NCBI RefSeq assembly: GCF_023507705.1 | Contig: NZ_JALBGD010000004.1 | Location: 395,588-459,587, forward strand | Direction of reading: 5' to 3' | Length of the DNA stretch: 64,000 nt | Source: Stappia sp. WLB 29 | GTDB taxonomy: Bacteria; Pseudomonadota; Alphaproteobacteria; Rhizobiales; Stappiaceae | Part shown: one piece after another, positions 55,543 through 63,973 of the stretch | Position numbering within the stretch: position 1 is the stretch's first letter | Layout: each line of letters opens with the position of its first letter | Position numbers and translations under genes: made by a program | The notes under the pieces: model-generated | What the model was told of the DNA's origin: nothing | Databases searched by the model: none | What the model saw: the letters and a program-made list of their open reading frames with translations, nothing else

Positions 55543-55799
55543 CACGCCACCTGCTCGTCCGGTGCGAGTTCGGCCACCGCCGAGGAGATCGCGCCGATAC
55601 TGGAGAAGGTCTTGCGGTTGAGCATGGTCTCGGGGAACTCGATGTCGAACCGCTCTTCCAGCGCCAGCATCAGCTGCACGGATGCGAAGGACGACAGGCC
55701 CGCGGCATAAAGATCCGCGTCGTCGGCCAGCGTGGCGACATCCACCGGAAGCTTGCCGTGGCTGGCGATGATCTGTCGCACGTCTTCGATGATCGGCAT
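55542..55799 (-). CDS. Acyl/aminoacyl carrier protein
   Basis: 85-residue four-helix carrier protein. The phosphopantetheine attachment Ser37 is in DLYAAGLSSFASVQLMLALEERFDIEFPE, with Ser replacing the usual Asp before it. This deviation is shared by dedicated carriers of amino acid ligases. ATG 55799 is chosen because AGGAG lies 7 bases upstream; ATG 55805 would be too close. First gene of the five-gene operon carrier-dehydrogenase-ligase-DUF1839-GH2. Confidence 0.9.
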   Translation of the reverse strand: MPIIEDVRQIIASHGKLPVDVATLADDADLYAAGLSSFASVQLMLALEERFDIEFPETMLNRKTFSSIGAISSAVAELAPDEQVA

Positions 55800-56184
55800 T
55801 GTCATGCTCCTGTAGATTTCGCGCAAGATGAAATGTTTTGTCCGGAGTTCCGGCGTTGCCCGTGTTGTCGCACGTCCTCATTGAAAATATCTAAATGTGA
55901 ATACAGACGAGTTCCCTAAATTTCTTAAGGTTAATGCGGAATTTTTACCCGGAAGGATCGTATTCGGGCTGCCGGAATGGACGCTGGCCGGCGCACGCAG
56001 CCGCGTGTCCGGCCCGGCTCCGGGGCGATCGTGTCTGCGCAGGGCTCTCGTCCTGCATCTGCTGTTTTAATTGACCGTCCGGTCGATCAATTATTATATG
56101 CCGACGAGGGGCGTTGACGCCCGCCTGCGGGGCGGGGAAAAAGACGCCGGCAATAACGGTCCGGGCGGACCAGGGAGGTCTTTG
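55800..56184. other. Divergent intergenic region between carrier-protein operon and thiolase
   Basis: 385 bases. The part at 55870-55960 is AT-rich and should hold the minus-strand operon promoter; the part at 56069-56099 holds the thiolase promoter and operator. No additional gene is seen. Confidence 0.55.
56069..56092 (+). promoter_or_regulatory. TetR-type operator over the thiolase promoter
   Basis: AATTGACCGTCC followed by GGTCGATCAATT forms a near-perfect palindrome with 10 of 12 positions paired per arm. The spacing and CCG/CGG core resemble TetR-family sites of fatty-acid and aromatic-acid catabolism. It overlaps TTGACC (56071-56076), a 17-base spacer and TTATAT (56094-56099), a good -35/-10 pair, so binding should repress. 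The regulator is not in the window. Confidence 0.7.
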
Positions 56185-57390
56185 ATGCGCAATGCCTATA
56201 TCGTCGACTATGTCCGCACGCCGATCGGCCGCTTCGGCGGCGCGTTGTCTTCGGTGCGGGCGGACGATCTCGGTGCCGTGCCGATCCGCGCCCTGGTCGA
56301 GCGCAATGGCGGCGTCGACTGGGCGCGCGTCGACGATGTCGTCTACGGCTGCGCCAACCAGGCGGGCGAGGACAACCGCAATGTCGCGCGCATGGCAGCG
56401 CTTCTTGCCGGCCTGCCGGTCGAGGTGCCCGGCACCACGGTCAACCGCCTGTGCGGCTCGGGCATGGATGCGGTGATCATGGCCGCCCGTGCCATCCGCA
56501 CCGGCGAGGCGGATCTGATGATCGCCGGCGGCGTCGAGAGCATGTCCCGTGCGCCCTTCGTCCTGCCCAAGGCCGACAGCGCCTTTTCCCGCCATGCGGA
56601 AATCCACGACACCACCATCGGCTGGCGCTTCGTCAATCCCGTGATGAAGGCGCAATACGGCATCGATTCCATGCCGGAGACGGCGGAAAACGTCGCCGAG
56701 GACTACAGCATCGCGCGTGCCGACCAGGATGCCTTCGCCGCCCGCTCGCAGGACCGCGCCGTTGCGGCCCAGGAAAACGGCCGTCTCGCCCGCGAAATCG
56801 TCCCGGTCACCATCCCGCAGCGCAAGGGCGATCCCGTCGTCGTCGAGCGCGACGAGCACCCGCGTGCCGGCACCACGGCCGAAAAGCTCGCCAAGCTGCC
56901 GACGCCGTTCCGCCAGGGCGGATCGGTGACCGCCGGCAACGCGTCGGGCGTCAATGACGGCGCCGCCGCGCTGCTGATCGCCTCCGAAGAGGCGGTGAAG
57001 GCCTACGGCCTGACGCCGATCGCCCGCATCCTCGGCGGTGCGACGGCGGGCGTGCCGCCGCGCGTCATGGGCATCGGCCCGGTGCCGGCGACGCGCAAGC
57101 TGATGGCGCTGCTCGGCCTGTCCATTGCGGATTTCGACGTCGTCGAGTTGAACGAGGCCTTCGCGGCCCAGGGGCTGGCGGTGATGCGCGAGCTGGGACT
57201 GGCGGACGATGCTGCCCACGTCAATCCGAATGGCGGGGCCATCGCGCTCGGACATCCGCTCGGCATGTCGGGCGCGCGCATCGTCGGCACGGCCGCATTG
57301 GAGCTGGCCGAGCGCGGCAAGGCCCGCGCGCTTGCCACCATGTGCATCGGCGTCGGCCAGGGCATCGCCTGCGCCATCGAGCGCGCCTGA
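56185..57390 (+). CDS. pcaF: 3-oxoadipyl-CoA/acetyl-CoA C-acyltransferase (PcaF-like thiolase)
   Basis: 401-residue thiolase. Nucleophile Cys90 is in [12 protein letters not shown]; His and second Cys are in [16 protein letters not shown] and MCIGVGQG. The sequence ([58 protein letters not shown]) matches 3-oxoadipyl-CoA thiolases of protocatechuate and phenylacetate breakdown (PcaF/PaaJ). No other pca or paa genes are near. ATG 56185 follows CAGGGAGG. Control by a TetR repressor is suggested by the upstream palindrome. Confidence 0.88.
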   Translation: MRNAYIVDYVRTPIGRFGGALSSVRADDLGAVPIRALVERNGGVDWARVDDVVYGCANQAGEDNRNVARMAALLAGLPVEVPGTTVNRLCGSGMDAVIMAARAIRTGEADLMIAGGVESMSRAPFVLPKADSAFSRHAEIHDTTIGWRFVNPVMKAQYGIDSMPETAENVAEDYSIARADQDAFAARSQDRAVAAQENGRLAREIVPVTIPQRKGDPVVVERDEHPRAGTTAEKLAKLPTPFRQGGSVTAGNASGVNDGAAALLIASEEAVKAYGLTPIARILGGATAGVPPRVMGIGPVPATRKLMALLGLSIADFDVVELNEAFAAQGLAVMRELGLADDAAHVNPNGGAIALGHPLGMSGARIVGTAALELAERGKARALATMCIGVGQGIACAIERA

Positions 57391-57560
57391 CGCCGCCTCG
57401 CCGCTCCGTGCAGGGGCGCAATGTCAGAAGCGGAATGGCAGGGGAAAAATTTCCTGCGATCTCTTGACGTTCGGTGGTCCGGGGGCCGACAACCGAAGCG
57501 TGGTTCCGGAACTGGGGCAGACTGCGGCTCTCTTGCCGCAACCGGAATGTGGAGATCGAT

Positions 57561-57851
57561 ATGGCAGAGGGCGAGGACGAGGCCCGGCGCAGCAGCCGGG
57601 TCAGGACTCTCAAGCAGGGGCGGCTCGTTCTGGCGGGCAAGGGCGGTTTCGGCATCGACTGCCGGATCGTCAATCTTTCCGCCCATGGCGCCCGGCTGAA
57701 GCTGGAAACGCCGCTGACCCGCAGCGAGGCTGTCGACCTCGTCTTCCTTCCCGAGAACATCCGCACCCCGGTCAAGGTTATCTGGCAGGAAGACAACCTC
57801 ATGGGGGTGGAGTTTTCCGAGCCCCTGACCTGGCTGAAGAACCTGACCTGA
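57561..57851 (+). CDS. PilZ domain protein
   Basis: 96-residue single-domain PilZ protein. The c-di-GMP binding signature is recognisable as [14 protein letters not shown] (RxxxR at residues 9-13) and [17 protein letters not shown] (NxSxxG). ATG 57561 follows GGAG. Such small proteins act as c-di-GMP-responsive adaptors. A possible upstream enzyme is the MHYT-GGDEF-EAL protein at 16710. It is convergent with the methyltransferase, only two bases apart. Confidence 0.88.
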   Translation: MAEGEDEARRSSRVRTLKQGRLVLAGKGGFGIDCRIVNLSAHGARLKLETPLTRSEAVDLVFLPENIRTPVKVIWQEDNLMGVEFSEPLTWLKNLT

Positions 57852-57853
57852 TC

Positions 57854-58672
57854 CTAGGTCGAGGGCAGGGCGGCAAGGTCGAAATGGCCGACCCGGGTCA
57901 CCAGCTCGCCTGAGCGGATCTGCTCCAGCCGCAGCGAAAGCCACGCCTCCACGTCCGCCGCATCCGCGCCGGTTTCGCGTGCCGCCTGCGCCCAGCCCTC
58001 CACCAGCATCGTCTGGAACGCGCTCTCGCCGGGCAGGGCTTCCCAGTCGGCTGCCCCCTCCTCGACATGCAGGCCCGCCTTGCGGAAGGCCGCTGCCGCA
58101 TGGGCATGCGCCTTCGGCCCCAGCGCCGGGCCGAAGCCCTTGTCGCTGCCCTGATGCGCCAGCATCCCCGCGCGCACCGTCTCGTCGAACGGATGCGCAG
58201 GCTCCAGCGACTGCCGCCCGTCATAGGTGAGCATGGCAAGGAACGGCAGGCCCCGTCCGGCCAGCGTCTCAGCCAACCCGTCGATCCATTGCGCCGAGAC
58301 GAGGTCGAGGAAGGCGGAGGTCGTCACCGCATCGATCCCGGACAGCAGCTCGGCCGGAAGCCCCGGCGCAAGATCCGCCGCGACGATCTCGGCCGCCAGT
58401 CCGTCGCGTTCGGCCATCTCGCCGGCCAGCGCCATCAGCACCGGATCGTGCTCGGCGAGCCGCCAGCTGGTGGGAAAGCGCAGATGCGGGTGCAGCGCGC
58501 GCATGGTCGCGCCGGTTCCCGCGCCCAGGTCGAGGATCACCAGCGGCGCGTCGCCCTTCTTGCGGGCGCATGCCTCGAGGTGATCGAGAAAGGCCTCGCG
58601 CACGGCCGCGTTGCGCGCCCGCAGGTCGGCCGGCTCGCGCGCCGAAAGCCAGTCGCCGGAAAAGCCGCTCAT
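57854..58672 (-). CDS. SAM-dependent methyltransferase in the pterin-like cluster
   Basis: 272-residue class I methyltransferase. Motif I is [20 protein letters not shown] (about residues 44-63), followed by [40 protein letters not shown] and [15 protein letters not shown]. Substrate is unknown. ATG 58672 overlaps the glycosyltransferase stop (ATGA). Last gene of the minus-strand set dehydrogenase, PTPS-like, glycosyltransferase, methyltransferase, suggesting O- or N-methylation of a glycosylated small molecule. Confidence 0.85.
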   Translation of the reverse strand: MSGFSGDWLSAREPADLRARNAAVREAFLDHLEACARKKGDAPLVILDLGAGTGATMRALHPHLRFPTSWRLAEHDPVLMALAGEMAERDGLAAEIVAADLAPGLPAELLSGIDAVTTSAFLDLVSAQWIDGLAETLAGRGLPFLAMLTYDGRQSLEPAHPFDETVRAGMLAHQGSDKGFGPALGPKAHAHAAAAFRKAGLHVEEGAADWEALPGESAFQTMLVEGWAQAARETGADAADVEAWLSLRLEQIRSGELVTRVGHFDLAALPST

Positions 58673-59739
58673 CGTCCAATCTCCGCAATCAGGGCGGCGA
58701 GCCGCCGGGCCTGGTCCTGCCAGCCCGGCAGGCCCTGCGCATGGGCGCGTGCCGCCTGTGCCATGGTTTCGGTGCGCCGCGGATCGTCTGCCAGCTGTCG
58801 GATCGCCGAACCGACGGCAGCCGCATCGCCGGCCTCGCACAGGAGGCCCGCCGCGGTCGGCACGGTATCGCGCACTGCGCCCGCGCCGGTCGCGATGACG
58901 GGAAGTGCGTGCGCCATCGCCTCGACGAAGGCCATGCCGTAGCCTTCGTAGAGCGTCGTCAGCGCGAAGGCATCCGCCTCGGCGTAAAGCGCGTCGAGCG
59001 CTGCCTTCGGCAGCGCCCCGTGCAGGCGCACCTGCTGCGACAGCCCGAGCCGGTCGATCTCCGCGCGCACCCGGCTCGCGTGGGCCGGGTCGAGATCGGC
59101 GCTGCCGGCGATGTCCAGCGTGATCCGCGTGTCGCGCAGGTCGGCAAGGGCCGCCAGCAGCGTCGGGTGATCCTTGCGCGGCACCAGCGAGCCGACCGAC
59201 AGCAGCCGGAACGGATCGCCCGGTTGCCGGGCGCGCCGCGTGCGCGGCGGGGGCAGGACGAGGCCCGGCTCCAGCACGCTCACGCGCTCGCGGGCCACCC
59301 CGAATTCGGCCGCGACGGCGGCCGCTGTGGTCGGGCTTGTCGTCACCACATGGCGTGCCAGCGCCAGCGCCCGGCGCTCGCTGGCATGCAGCTCCGCCGC
59401 CCGCATCGGCGGCACCCCGCTCTCATGGGCCAGCGGGTGGTGGACGAGGGCGATCAGGCGCAGCCTCCGTGCATGCGGGGCGGCGATGGCATCCATCACG
59501 CCGAAGGCCAGCCCGTCGATCATCACGACCTCGCCGTCGGCTAGCCCGGCGAGCAGACGCTCGCCGGCTGCCAGCGTGGCCGGCGAGGGCGCGGGATAGC
59601 CCTCGCCCAGCGTCAGCGCCGTCACCTTTGTGCCTCCGGCCTCAAGCGCGGCAAGCAGCTCGCGGTCGTAGACATAGCCGCCGGTCGGCGTCTCCAGCCG
59701 GCCCGGATAGAGAAAAGTGAGCCGGGCTGCCGCCGTCAT
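58669..59739 (-). CDS. Glycosyltransferase family 4 in the pterin-like cluster
   Basis: 356-residue GT-B enzyme. It begins RLTFLYPGRLETPTGGYVYDRELLAALEAGG and has VGSLVPRKDHPTLLAALADLRD and TTLYEGYGMAFVEAMAHALPVIATGAGAVRDTV, the donor motif of GT4. ATG 59739 shares one base with the stop of the PTPS-like gene (TGATG), so the two are translated together. This points to a small-molecule acceptor made by that enzyme rather than exopolysaccharide. Confidence 0.9.
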   Translation of the reverse strand: MTAAARLTFLYPGRLETPTGGYVYDRELLAALEAGGTKVTALTLGEGYPAPSPATLAAGERLLAGLADGEVVMIDGLAFGVMDAIAAPHARRLRLIALVHHPLAHESGVPPMRAAELHASERRALALARHVVTTSPTTAAAVAAEFGVARERVSVLEPGLVLPPPRTRRARQPGDPFRLLSVGSLVPRKDHPTLLAALADLRDTRITLDIAGSADLDPAHASRVRAEIDRLGLSQQVRLHGALPKAALDALYAEADAFALTTLYEGYGMAFVEAMAHALPVIATGAGAVRDTVPTAAGLLCEAGDAAAVGSAIRQLADDPRRTETMAQAARAHAQGLPGWQDQARRLAALIAEIGR

Positions 59740-60137
59740 CAGATCTTGCCTTCGTACCAGGCCCGTGCGGCATGGGATTCGTGCAGCGTCACGCGGATCG
59801 AGGTCAGCTCGTTGCCGGGACGTCCGAGCCGGTTCTCGCGCGCGGCCCGCGCCAGCGCGTCGAAGATGTGGCGGCTCAGGAACTCGGTGGTGGTGTTCTT
59901 GCCCTTGAACTCCGGCACGTCGTCGAGATTGCGGTAGTTCAGCGGCGTCAGCGTCTCCTTGAGCACCTCATGGGCGCGGCCGATGTCGATGACGATGCCG
60001 TTTGCGTCGAGTTCTTGCGAAAAGAACGCGGCATCGACGACGAAGGTCGCACCGTGCAGCTGCTGCGCGGGGCCGAAGACGTCGCCCTTGAAGGAATGGG
60101 CGATCATGATGTGGTCGCGGACTTCGACGGCGTGCAT
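59739..60137 (-). CDS. 6-pyruvoyl-tetrahydropterin synthase/QueD-family protein, degenerate active site
   Basis: 132-residue T-fold protein. Family blocks are HIMIAHSFKGDVFGPAQQLHGATFVVDAAFF, GIVIDIGRAHEVLKETLTPLNYRNLDDVPEFKGKNTTTEFLSRHIFDAL and the C-terminal VTLHESHAARAWYEG. The usual CxxxHGH motif reads A24-Q-Q-L-H28-G-A30, so the catalytic Cys and one of the three zinc His are missing. The reaction must differ from QueD or PTPS, or the protein may only bind pterin. ATG 60137 is chosen by homology; a longer frame upstream is not conserved-looking. Confidence 0.87.
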   Translation of the reverse strand: MHAVEVRDHIMIAHSFKGDVFGPAQQLHGATFVVDAAFFSQELDANGIVIDIGRAHEVLKETLTPLNYRNLDDVPEFKGKNTTTEFLSRHIFDALARAARENRLGRPGNELTSIRVTLHESHAARAWYEGKI

Positions 60138-60249
60138 GTGTCGGGATCTCCTGTTGGAACCGGGCGGAGGCGGGAGGGCTGGTGACGTTACGCAAGACGG
60201 CCGCGTCCGGGTCGGTGCGGCGCGCATGTGACGTCGAATTGCGCCGACA

Positions 60250-61296
60250 TCAGGGCGCGGCGGACGTCTCGCCGTTGTTTTTCACGTCGTTTTCCGCCCC
60301 GTGGCGGATCGGCTGCGCCAACACCTGAACCCGGCCGGCAAAGATCTCCGGCAGCCGGACGGGCGCCTCCTCGATGGAAATCGGCGCCGAGATCAGCACG
60401 TCGAGCGCCGGGTCACGCAGAAGTGACAGGGCCGTCTCCATGCGCCGGCGATAGGTCCAGCGCGCCTGTCGGTCGGGCGGCAGGCTGCCGACCTGGCTGG
60501 AGCGCAGCGTCAGCCGCCGGCTGTGGAAGCCGCCGCCCAGATGCGCGGTAACGGGCTTGGCGCCGTACCAGCTCATCTCCACCACCTTCGCCTCGCGTCC
60601 GGCCAGGGAAAGTGCGGTGTCGAGGCCGGAGGGGTGGCCGCTGGTGTGGAAGACGAGATCCTGCTCGGGCGGCGCTTCGCCCGGCAGCGCAAACCCTGCG
60701 CCGAGCGCGCGGGCGCAGGGTTCCTTCGCCGGATCCGTGTCGACGACCGTCACCCGTGTGCCGGGCAGGCGGGTGGCCAGATAGGCGACCAGCAGCCCGA
60801 CGACCCCGCCTCCGACCACGGCAACGTGATCTCCCGGTGAGGCGCCGCCGTCCCATAACCCGTTGAGCGCGGTCTCCATGTTGGCCGCCAGGATCGCCCG
60901 CACCGCGGGCACGCCGCCTGGAACCGGCACGGCGGCGGAACCGGAAACGGCGAAATGGGTTTGGTGGGGATGGAGAACGAAAACGGTTTCGCCGGTTCGG
61001 GCCGGATCGCCCTCGACGATTTCGCCGACACAGGCGTAGCCATACTTGACCGGGAAGGGGAAATCCCCCTCCTGGAACGGCGCGCGCATGCGCTGCCATT
61101 CGCTTTCCGGCACCGCTCCGGTGAACACAAGCCGCTCGGTTCCAAGGCTCACGCCGCTCCACAAAGTGCGAACCAGCACTTCGTCCCCAGCCGGCCTCCG
61201 CACATCCTGCGGGCGCAATTCCAGCGTTTCCGGACCCGTGGTCCAGAGCGCTTGTGCGTTGCAAGAAAATTTATTCGGCATGCTGCGCTGCGTCAC
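60250..61296 (-). CDS. Zinc-less medium-chain dehydrogenase (BchC-like)
   Basis: 348-residue MDR-superfamily protein. N-terminal GroES-like domain: VLVRTLWSGVSLGTERLVFTGAVPESEWQRM and FPVKYGYACVGEIVEG. Rossmann domain: HVAVVGGGVVGLLVAYLATRLPGTRVTVVD. The catalytic zinc Cys of alcohol dehydrogenases is replaced by SGVSLGTE, as in the BchC-like group, so it is probably an NAD(P)H oxidoreductase without catalytic zinc. GTG 61296 has GGAGG upstream. First gene of the four-gene cluster, divergent from opgH, with a 112-base gap before the PTPS-like gene. Confidence 0.86.
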   Translation of the reverse strand: MTQRSMPNKFSCNAQALWTTGPETLELRPQDVRRPAGDEVLVRTLWSGVSLGTERLVFTGAVPESEWQRMRAPFQEGDFPFPVKYGYACVGEIVEGDPARTGETVFVLHPHQTHFAVSGSAAVPVPGGVPAVRAILAANMETALNGLWDGGASPGDHVAVVGGGVVGLLVAYLATRLPGTRVTVVDTDPAKEPCARALGAGFALPGEAPPEQDLVFHTSGHPSGLDTALSLAGREAKVVEMSWYGAKPVTAHLGGGFHSRRLTLRSSQVGSLPPDRQARWTYRRRMETALSLLRDPALDVLISAPISIEEAPVRLPEIFAGRVQVLAQPIRHGAENDVKNNGETSAAP

Positions 61297-61386
61297 AAAT
61301 CCTCCTTAGTCCGGGGCAACGTATAGCGCAACAGACGGAGCTGGGCATCCGCTATCGCCGACCATCTGTTTACGAGGTTGTGTTTC

Positions 61387-63279
61387 ATGTTCCAGAGCAG
61401 GTTGCCGACTTACCTCACACCGGATTCCTCCGGCAACGGCGTCATTGCGCCGTCCCCGGACCTTCACCAGGCTGCGCCCGCCGATGCCGCAAGGCTCGCG
61501 CGCCGGCGCGCCGTGTTCGCCACCCTCGTGCTCGCCACCATCGCCGGTTTGACCGCGCTGCTGGGCCTCGCCTTTTCCGGCGACGGCGGCATCACCTGGG
61601 CCGAGTGGCTGATGATCGGCTGCTTCCTGCTGACCTTGCCCTGGACGGCAATCGGCTTCTGGAATGCGGTGATCGGCCTGTCGGTCATGCGCCTGTCGCG
61701 CGACCCGCTCGCCGCCGTCTCGACCCTGCGTCCGGGCGATGCCGCCCGCGACAGCACCGCCTCGACCGCCATTCTGTCCTGCATCCGAAACGAGGATGTG
61801 GAGGACGTCGCCGCCTCGCTGGACGCGATGGCGGCGGACCTGGTGCGCTCGGGCCGCTCCGCCGGCTTCACGCTCTATGTCCTCAGCGACACCAATGTCG
61901 AGGAGATCGCCGACCGCGAGGAGCGCGCCTTTGCCGAACTGGCCGCGCGCTGGGAGGGCCGCCTTCCGGTGCTCTACCGCCGCCGGTCGGAGAATCCAGG
62001 CTTCAAGGCCGGCAACATCCGCGACTTCCTCGACCGCTGGGGCGCCGCGCACGACTATGCCATCGTGCTCGATGCCGACAGCTTCATGTCGGCCAATACG
62101 ATGCTCGACATGGTCGCGCGCATGGACGCAAACCCGCGCGTCGGCATCCTGCAGACGCTGGTCGTCGGCATGCCGACCACCAGCGCCTTCGCCCGCATCT
62201 TCCAGTTCGGCATGCGCCTCGGCATGCGCTCCTACACGCTGGGCAGTGCCTGGTGGCAGGGCGATTGCGGTCCCTATTGGGGCCACAACGCGATCCTGCG
62301 GGTGGCGCCTTTCGCCGAGCACTGCCATCTGCCGAAGCTGCCGGGCAAGGGCCCGCTCTCCGGCTGGGTGCTGAGTCACGACCAGGTCGAGGCGGTCCTG
62401 ATGCGCCGCGCCGGTTACGAGGTGCGCGTGCTTCCCGTCGAGGGCGAGAGCTTCGAGGAGAACCCGCCCAACATGCTGGAGTTCATCCGCCGCGAGCTGC
62501 GCTGGTGCCAGGGCAATCTCCAGTACATCAAGCTGCTCGGCCTGCCGGATCTCAAGCCGGTCAGCCGCGTCCAGCTGTTCCTGGCGATCCTGATGTTCGT
62601 CTCCGCTCCGGCCTGGCTGACCTTCATGGCGACCGGCGCGGTGCTGGTGGCCTTCGGCAGCGGCGAACTGATCCGGTTCGATATGACGGCGGGCTTCGCG
62701 CTCTTCGTCATCGTCGTGACGATGATCTTCGCGCCGAAGATCTCCACCTTCCTCGACATCCTGGCCGACAGGAAGCTGCGAACCGCCTTTGGCGGCGGCC
62801 TGCGCGTTACGGCAAGCTGGGTGACCGAGCTGGTCTTCTCCATGCTGATGGCGCCGATCATCGCGGTTGCCGTCACGCTCTTCGTCGCTGGCCTGCCCTT
62901 CGGCAAGGCCATCGGCTGGGGTGCGCAGATCCGCGACAACCGCACCCTGCCGCTCGGCCTGTGCGCCTCCAAGCTGTGGCCGCAGACCCTGTTCGGCCTG
63001 GCCGGCTTCGTGTGGGCCTTCGCCTTCACCCCGGATCTGGTCTGGCCGCTGCTGCCGGTCATTCTCGGCCCGGCTTTCGCCGTGCCGCTGGCCCGCCTGA
63101 CCTCCGGCGACACCGCCGGCCGTCTGGCGCTTGCCTCGCATCTGTGGCGTTTGCCGGAGGAGGTCACGCCGGCCGACTGCCTGCTGCCGCTGCGGCTTCC
63201 CGCCCATGCCTCGCTCGGCGTCTCCTTCGGCGGAGCGCACGGCGGCATGGCGCCGGATCTCGCCCGCGCCGACGGCTGA
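61387..63279 (+). CDS. opgH: Glucans biosynthesis glucosyltransferase OpgH/MdoH
   Basis: 630-residue inner-membrane GT2 enzyme that elongates osmoregulated periplasmic glucan. Two N-terminal helices (AVFATLVLATIAGLTALLGL; WLMIGCFLLTLPWTAIGFW), a GT-A domain with LSDTN, VLDADSFMS, HNAILRV, SHDQVEAVLMRRAGYEVRVLP and RRELRWCQGNLQY, then several membrane helices. It is shorter than the E. coli enzyme, lacking much of its N-terminal part, as in other alphaproteobacteria. ATG 61387 follows GAGG. opgG is not adjacent in this window. Confidence 0.93.
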   Translation: MFQSRLPTYLTPDSSGNGVIAPSPDLHQAAPADAARLARRRAVFATLVLATIAGLTALLGLAFSGDGGITWAEWLMIGCFLLTLPWTAIGFWNAVIGLSVMRLSRDPLAAVSTLRPGDAARDSTASTAILSCIRNEDVEDVAASLDAMAADLVRSGRSAGFTLYVLSDTNVEEIADREERAFAELAARWEGRLPVLYRRRSENPGFKAGNIRDFLDRWGAAHDYAIVLDADSFMSANTMLDMVARMDANPRVGILQTLVVGMPTTSAFARIFQFGMRLGMRSYTLGSAWWQGDCGPYWGHNAILRVAPFAEHCHLPKLPGKGPLSGWVLSHDQVEAVLMRRAGYEVRVLPVEGESFEENPPNMLEFIRRELRWCQGNLQYIKLLGLPDLKPVSRVQLFLAILMFVSAPAWLTFMATGAVLVAFGSGELIRFDMTAGFALFVIVVTMIFAPKISTFLDILADRKLRTAFGGGLRVTASWVTELVFSMLMAPIIAVAVTLFVAGLPFGKAIGWGAQIRDNRTLPLGLCASKLWPQTLFGLAGFVWAFAFTPDLVWPLLPVILGPAFAVPLARLTSGDTAGRLALASHLWRLPEEVTPADCLLPLRLPAHASLGVSFGGAHGGMAPDLARADG

Positions 63280-63296
63280 ACCTGCGACCGCGTCCC

Positions 63297-63333
63297 GGCG
63301 GATCACTCCGGCCTCGCGCTGCGGTGATCCGCC
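63297..63333 (+). repeat. Stem-loop after opgH
   Basis: GGCGGATCAC and GTGATCCGCC form a perfect 10-bp stem around a 17-base loop, 17 bases after the opgH stop. No T-run follows, so Rho-independent termination is uncertain; it may mark or protect the 3' end. Confidence 0.6.
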
Positions 63334-63435
63334 GTGCCCGTCCTGTCGCGGGCCGTTGATTTGAGCGGATCGGGCCTTTGCGGCACGTTGGTCCTCGCCG
63401 CCGGGCGCATCGTCCGGCCACGGGAGACAGATGCC

Positions 63436-63930
63436 ATGCAATCTCATGCCGCTCCGGCCAACGCCGCCGCCCGCTTCTTTCCGCCGCTCACCCTGGCGAC
63501 CTTTGTCACCGCCCTCATCGCCGGCGCGCTCGCCGACGCCACTTGGGAGGTCTGGGCCAGGGTCGTCACGCCGCTCTGGGTCGGCGGTCCGCTGCAGCCG
63601 GCGGCGCTCGTCCAGTCGGTCTTCGGCTTCAACAGCTTCGCCCTTGCCGAGGTGATCCACCTCGTCGTCGGCGTGGTGTTCTATCCGCTCGGCTATCTCT
63701 TCATCGCAAAACCCATCGCCGACCGGTTCCTGCCGTTCCTGCCCTGGCCCGTCGTGGCGCTGGGCTATGGCGTCGGCCTGTGGATCTTCGCGCTCTACAT
63801 CATGGCGCACCTCTTCGCCGGCCTGCCGCCCTTCCTGAACTTCATCACCTTGACCTGGGCCTCGCTCATCGGTCACCTGCTGTTCGGGCTGGTCGTCGGC
63901 ATCGTGGTGCGCTGGCGGATGCCGGCGTGA
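63436..63930 (+). CDS. Small integral membrane protein of unknown function
   Basis: 164 residues with four clear membrane segments: LATFVTALIAGALADATWEVW, LAEVIHLVVGVVFYPLGYLFI, WPVVALGYGVGLWIFALYIMAHLFAG and FLNFITLTWASLIGHLLFGLVVGIVV. Charged residues and His occur within helices (TWEVWAR, AEVIHL, IMAHLF), which suggests a buried ligand or metal. ATG 63436 follows GGGAGA. No family is recognised with confidence. Confidence 0.75.
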   Translation: MQSHAAPANAAARFFPPLTLATFVTALIAGALADATWEVWARVVTPLWVGGPLQPAALVQSVFGFNSFALAEVIHLVVGVVFYPLGYLFIAKPIADRFLPFLPWPVVALGYGVGLWIFALYIMAHLFAGLPPFLNFITLTWASLIGHLLFGLVVGIVVRWRMPA

Positions 63931-63973
63931 GCCGCCGCCGCTCCGCTCACCCGCCATTCTGTCACGAGGTGAA

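Noticed and set aside
55860-55960. AT-rich stretch considered as an insertion or attachment site
   Set aside because: No inverted or direct flanking repeats or integrase; it is better explained as the promoter region of the carrier-protein operon.
61306-63957. 883-codon minus frame opposite opgH
   Set aside because: Composition is repeats of Asp, Gly, Arg, His and Gln, a typical antisense artefact; opgH motifs are on the forward strand.
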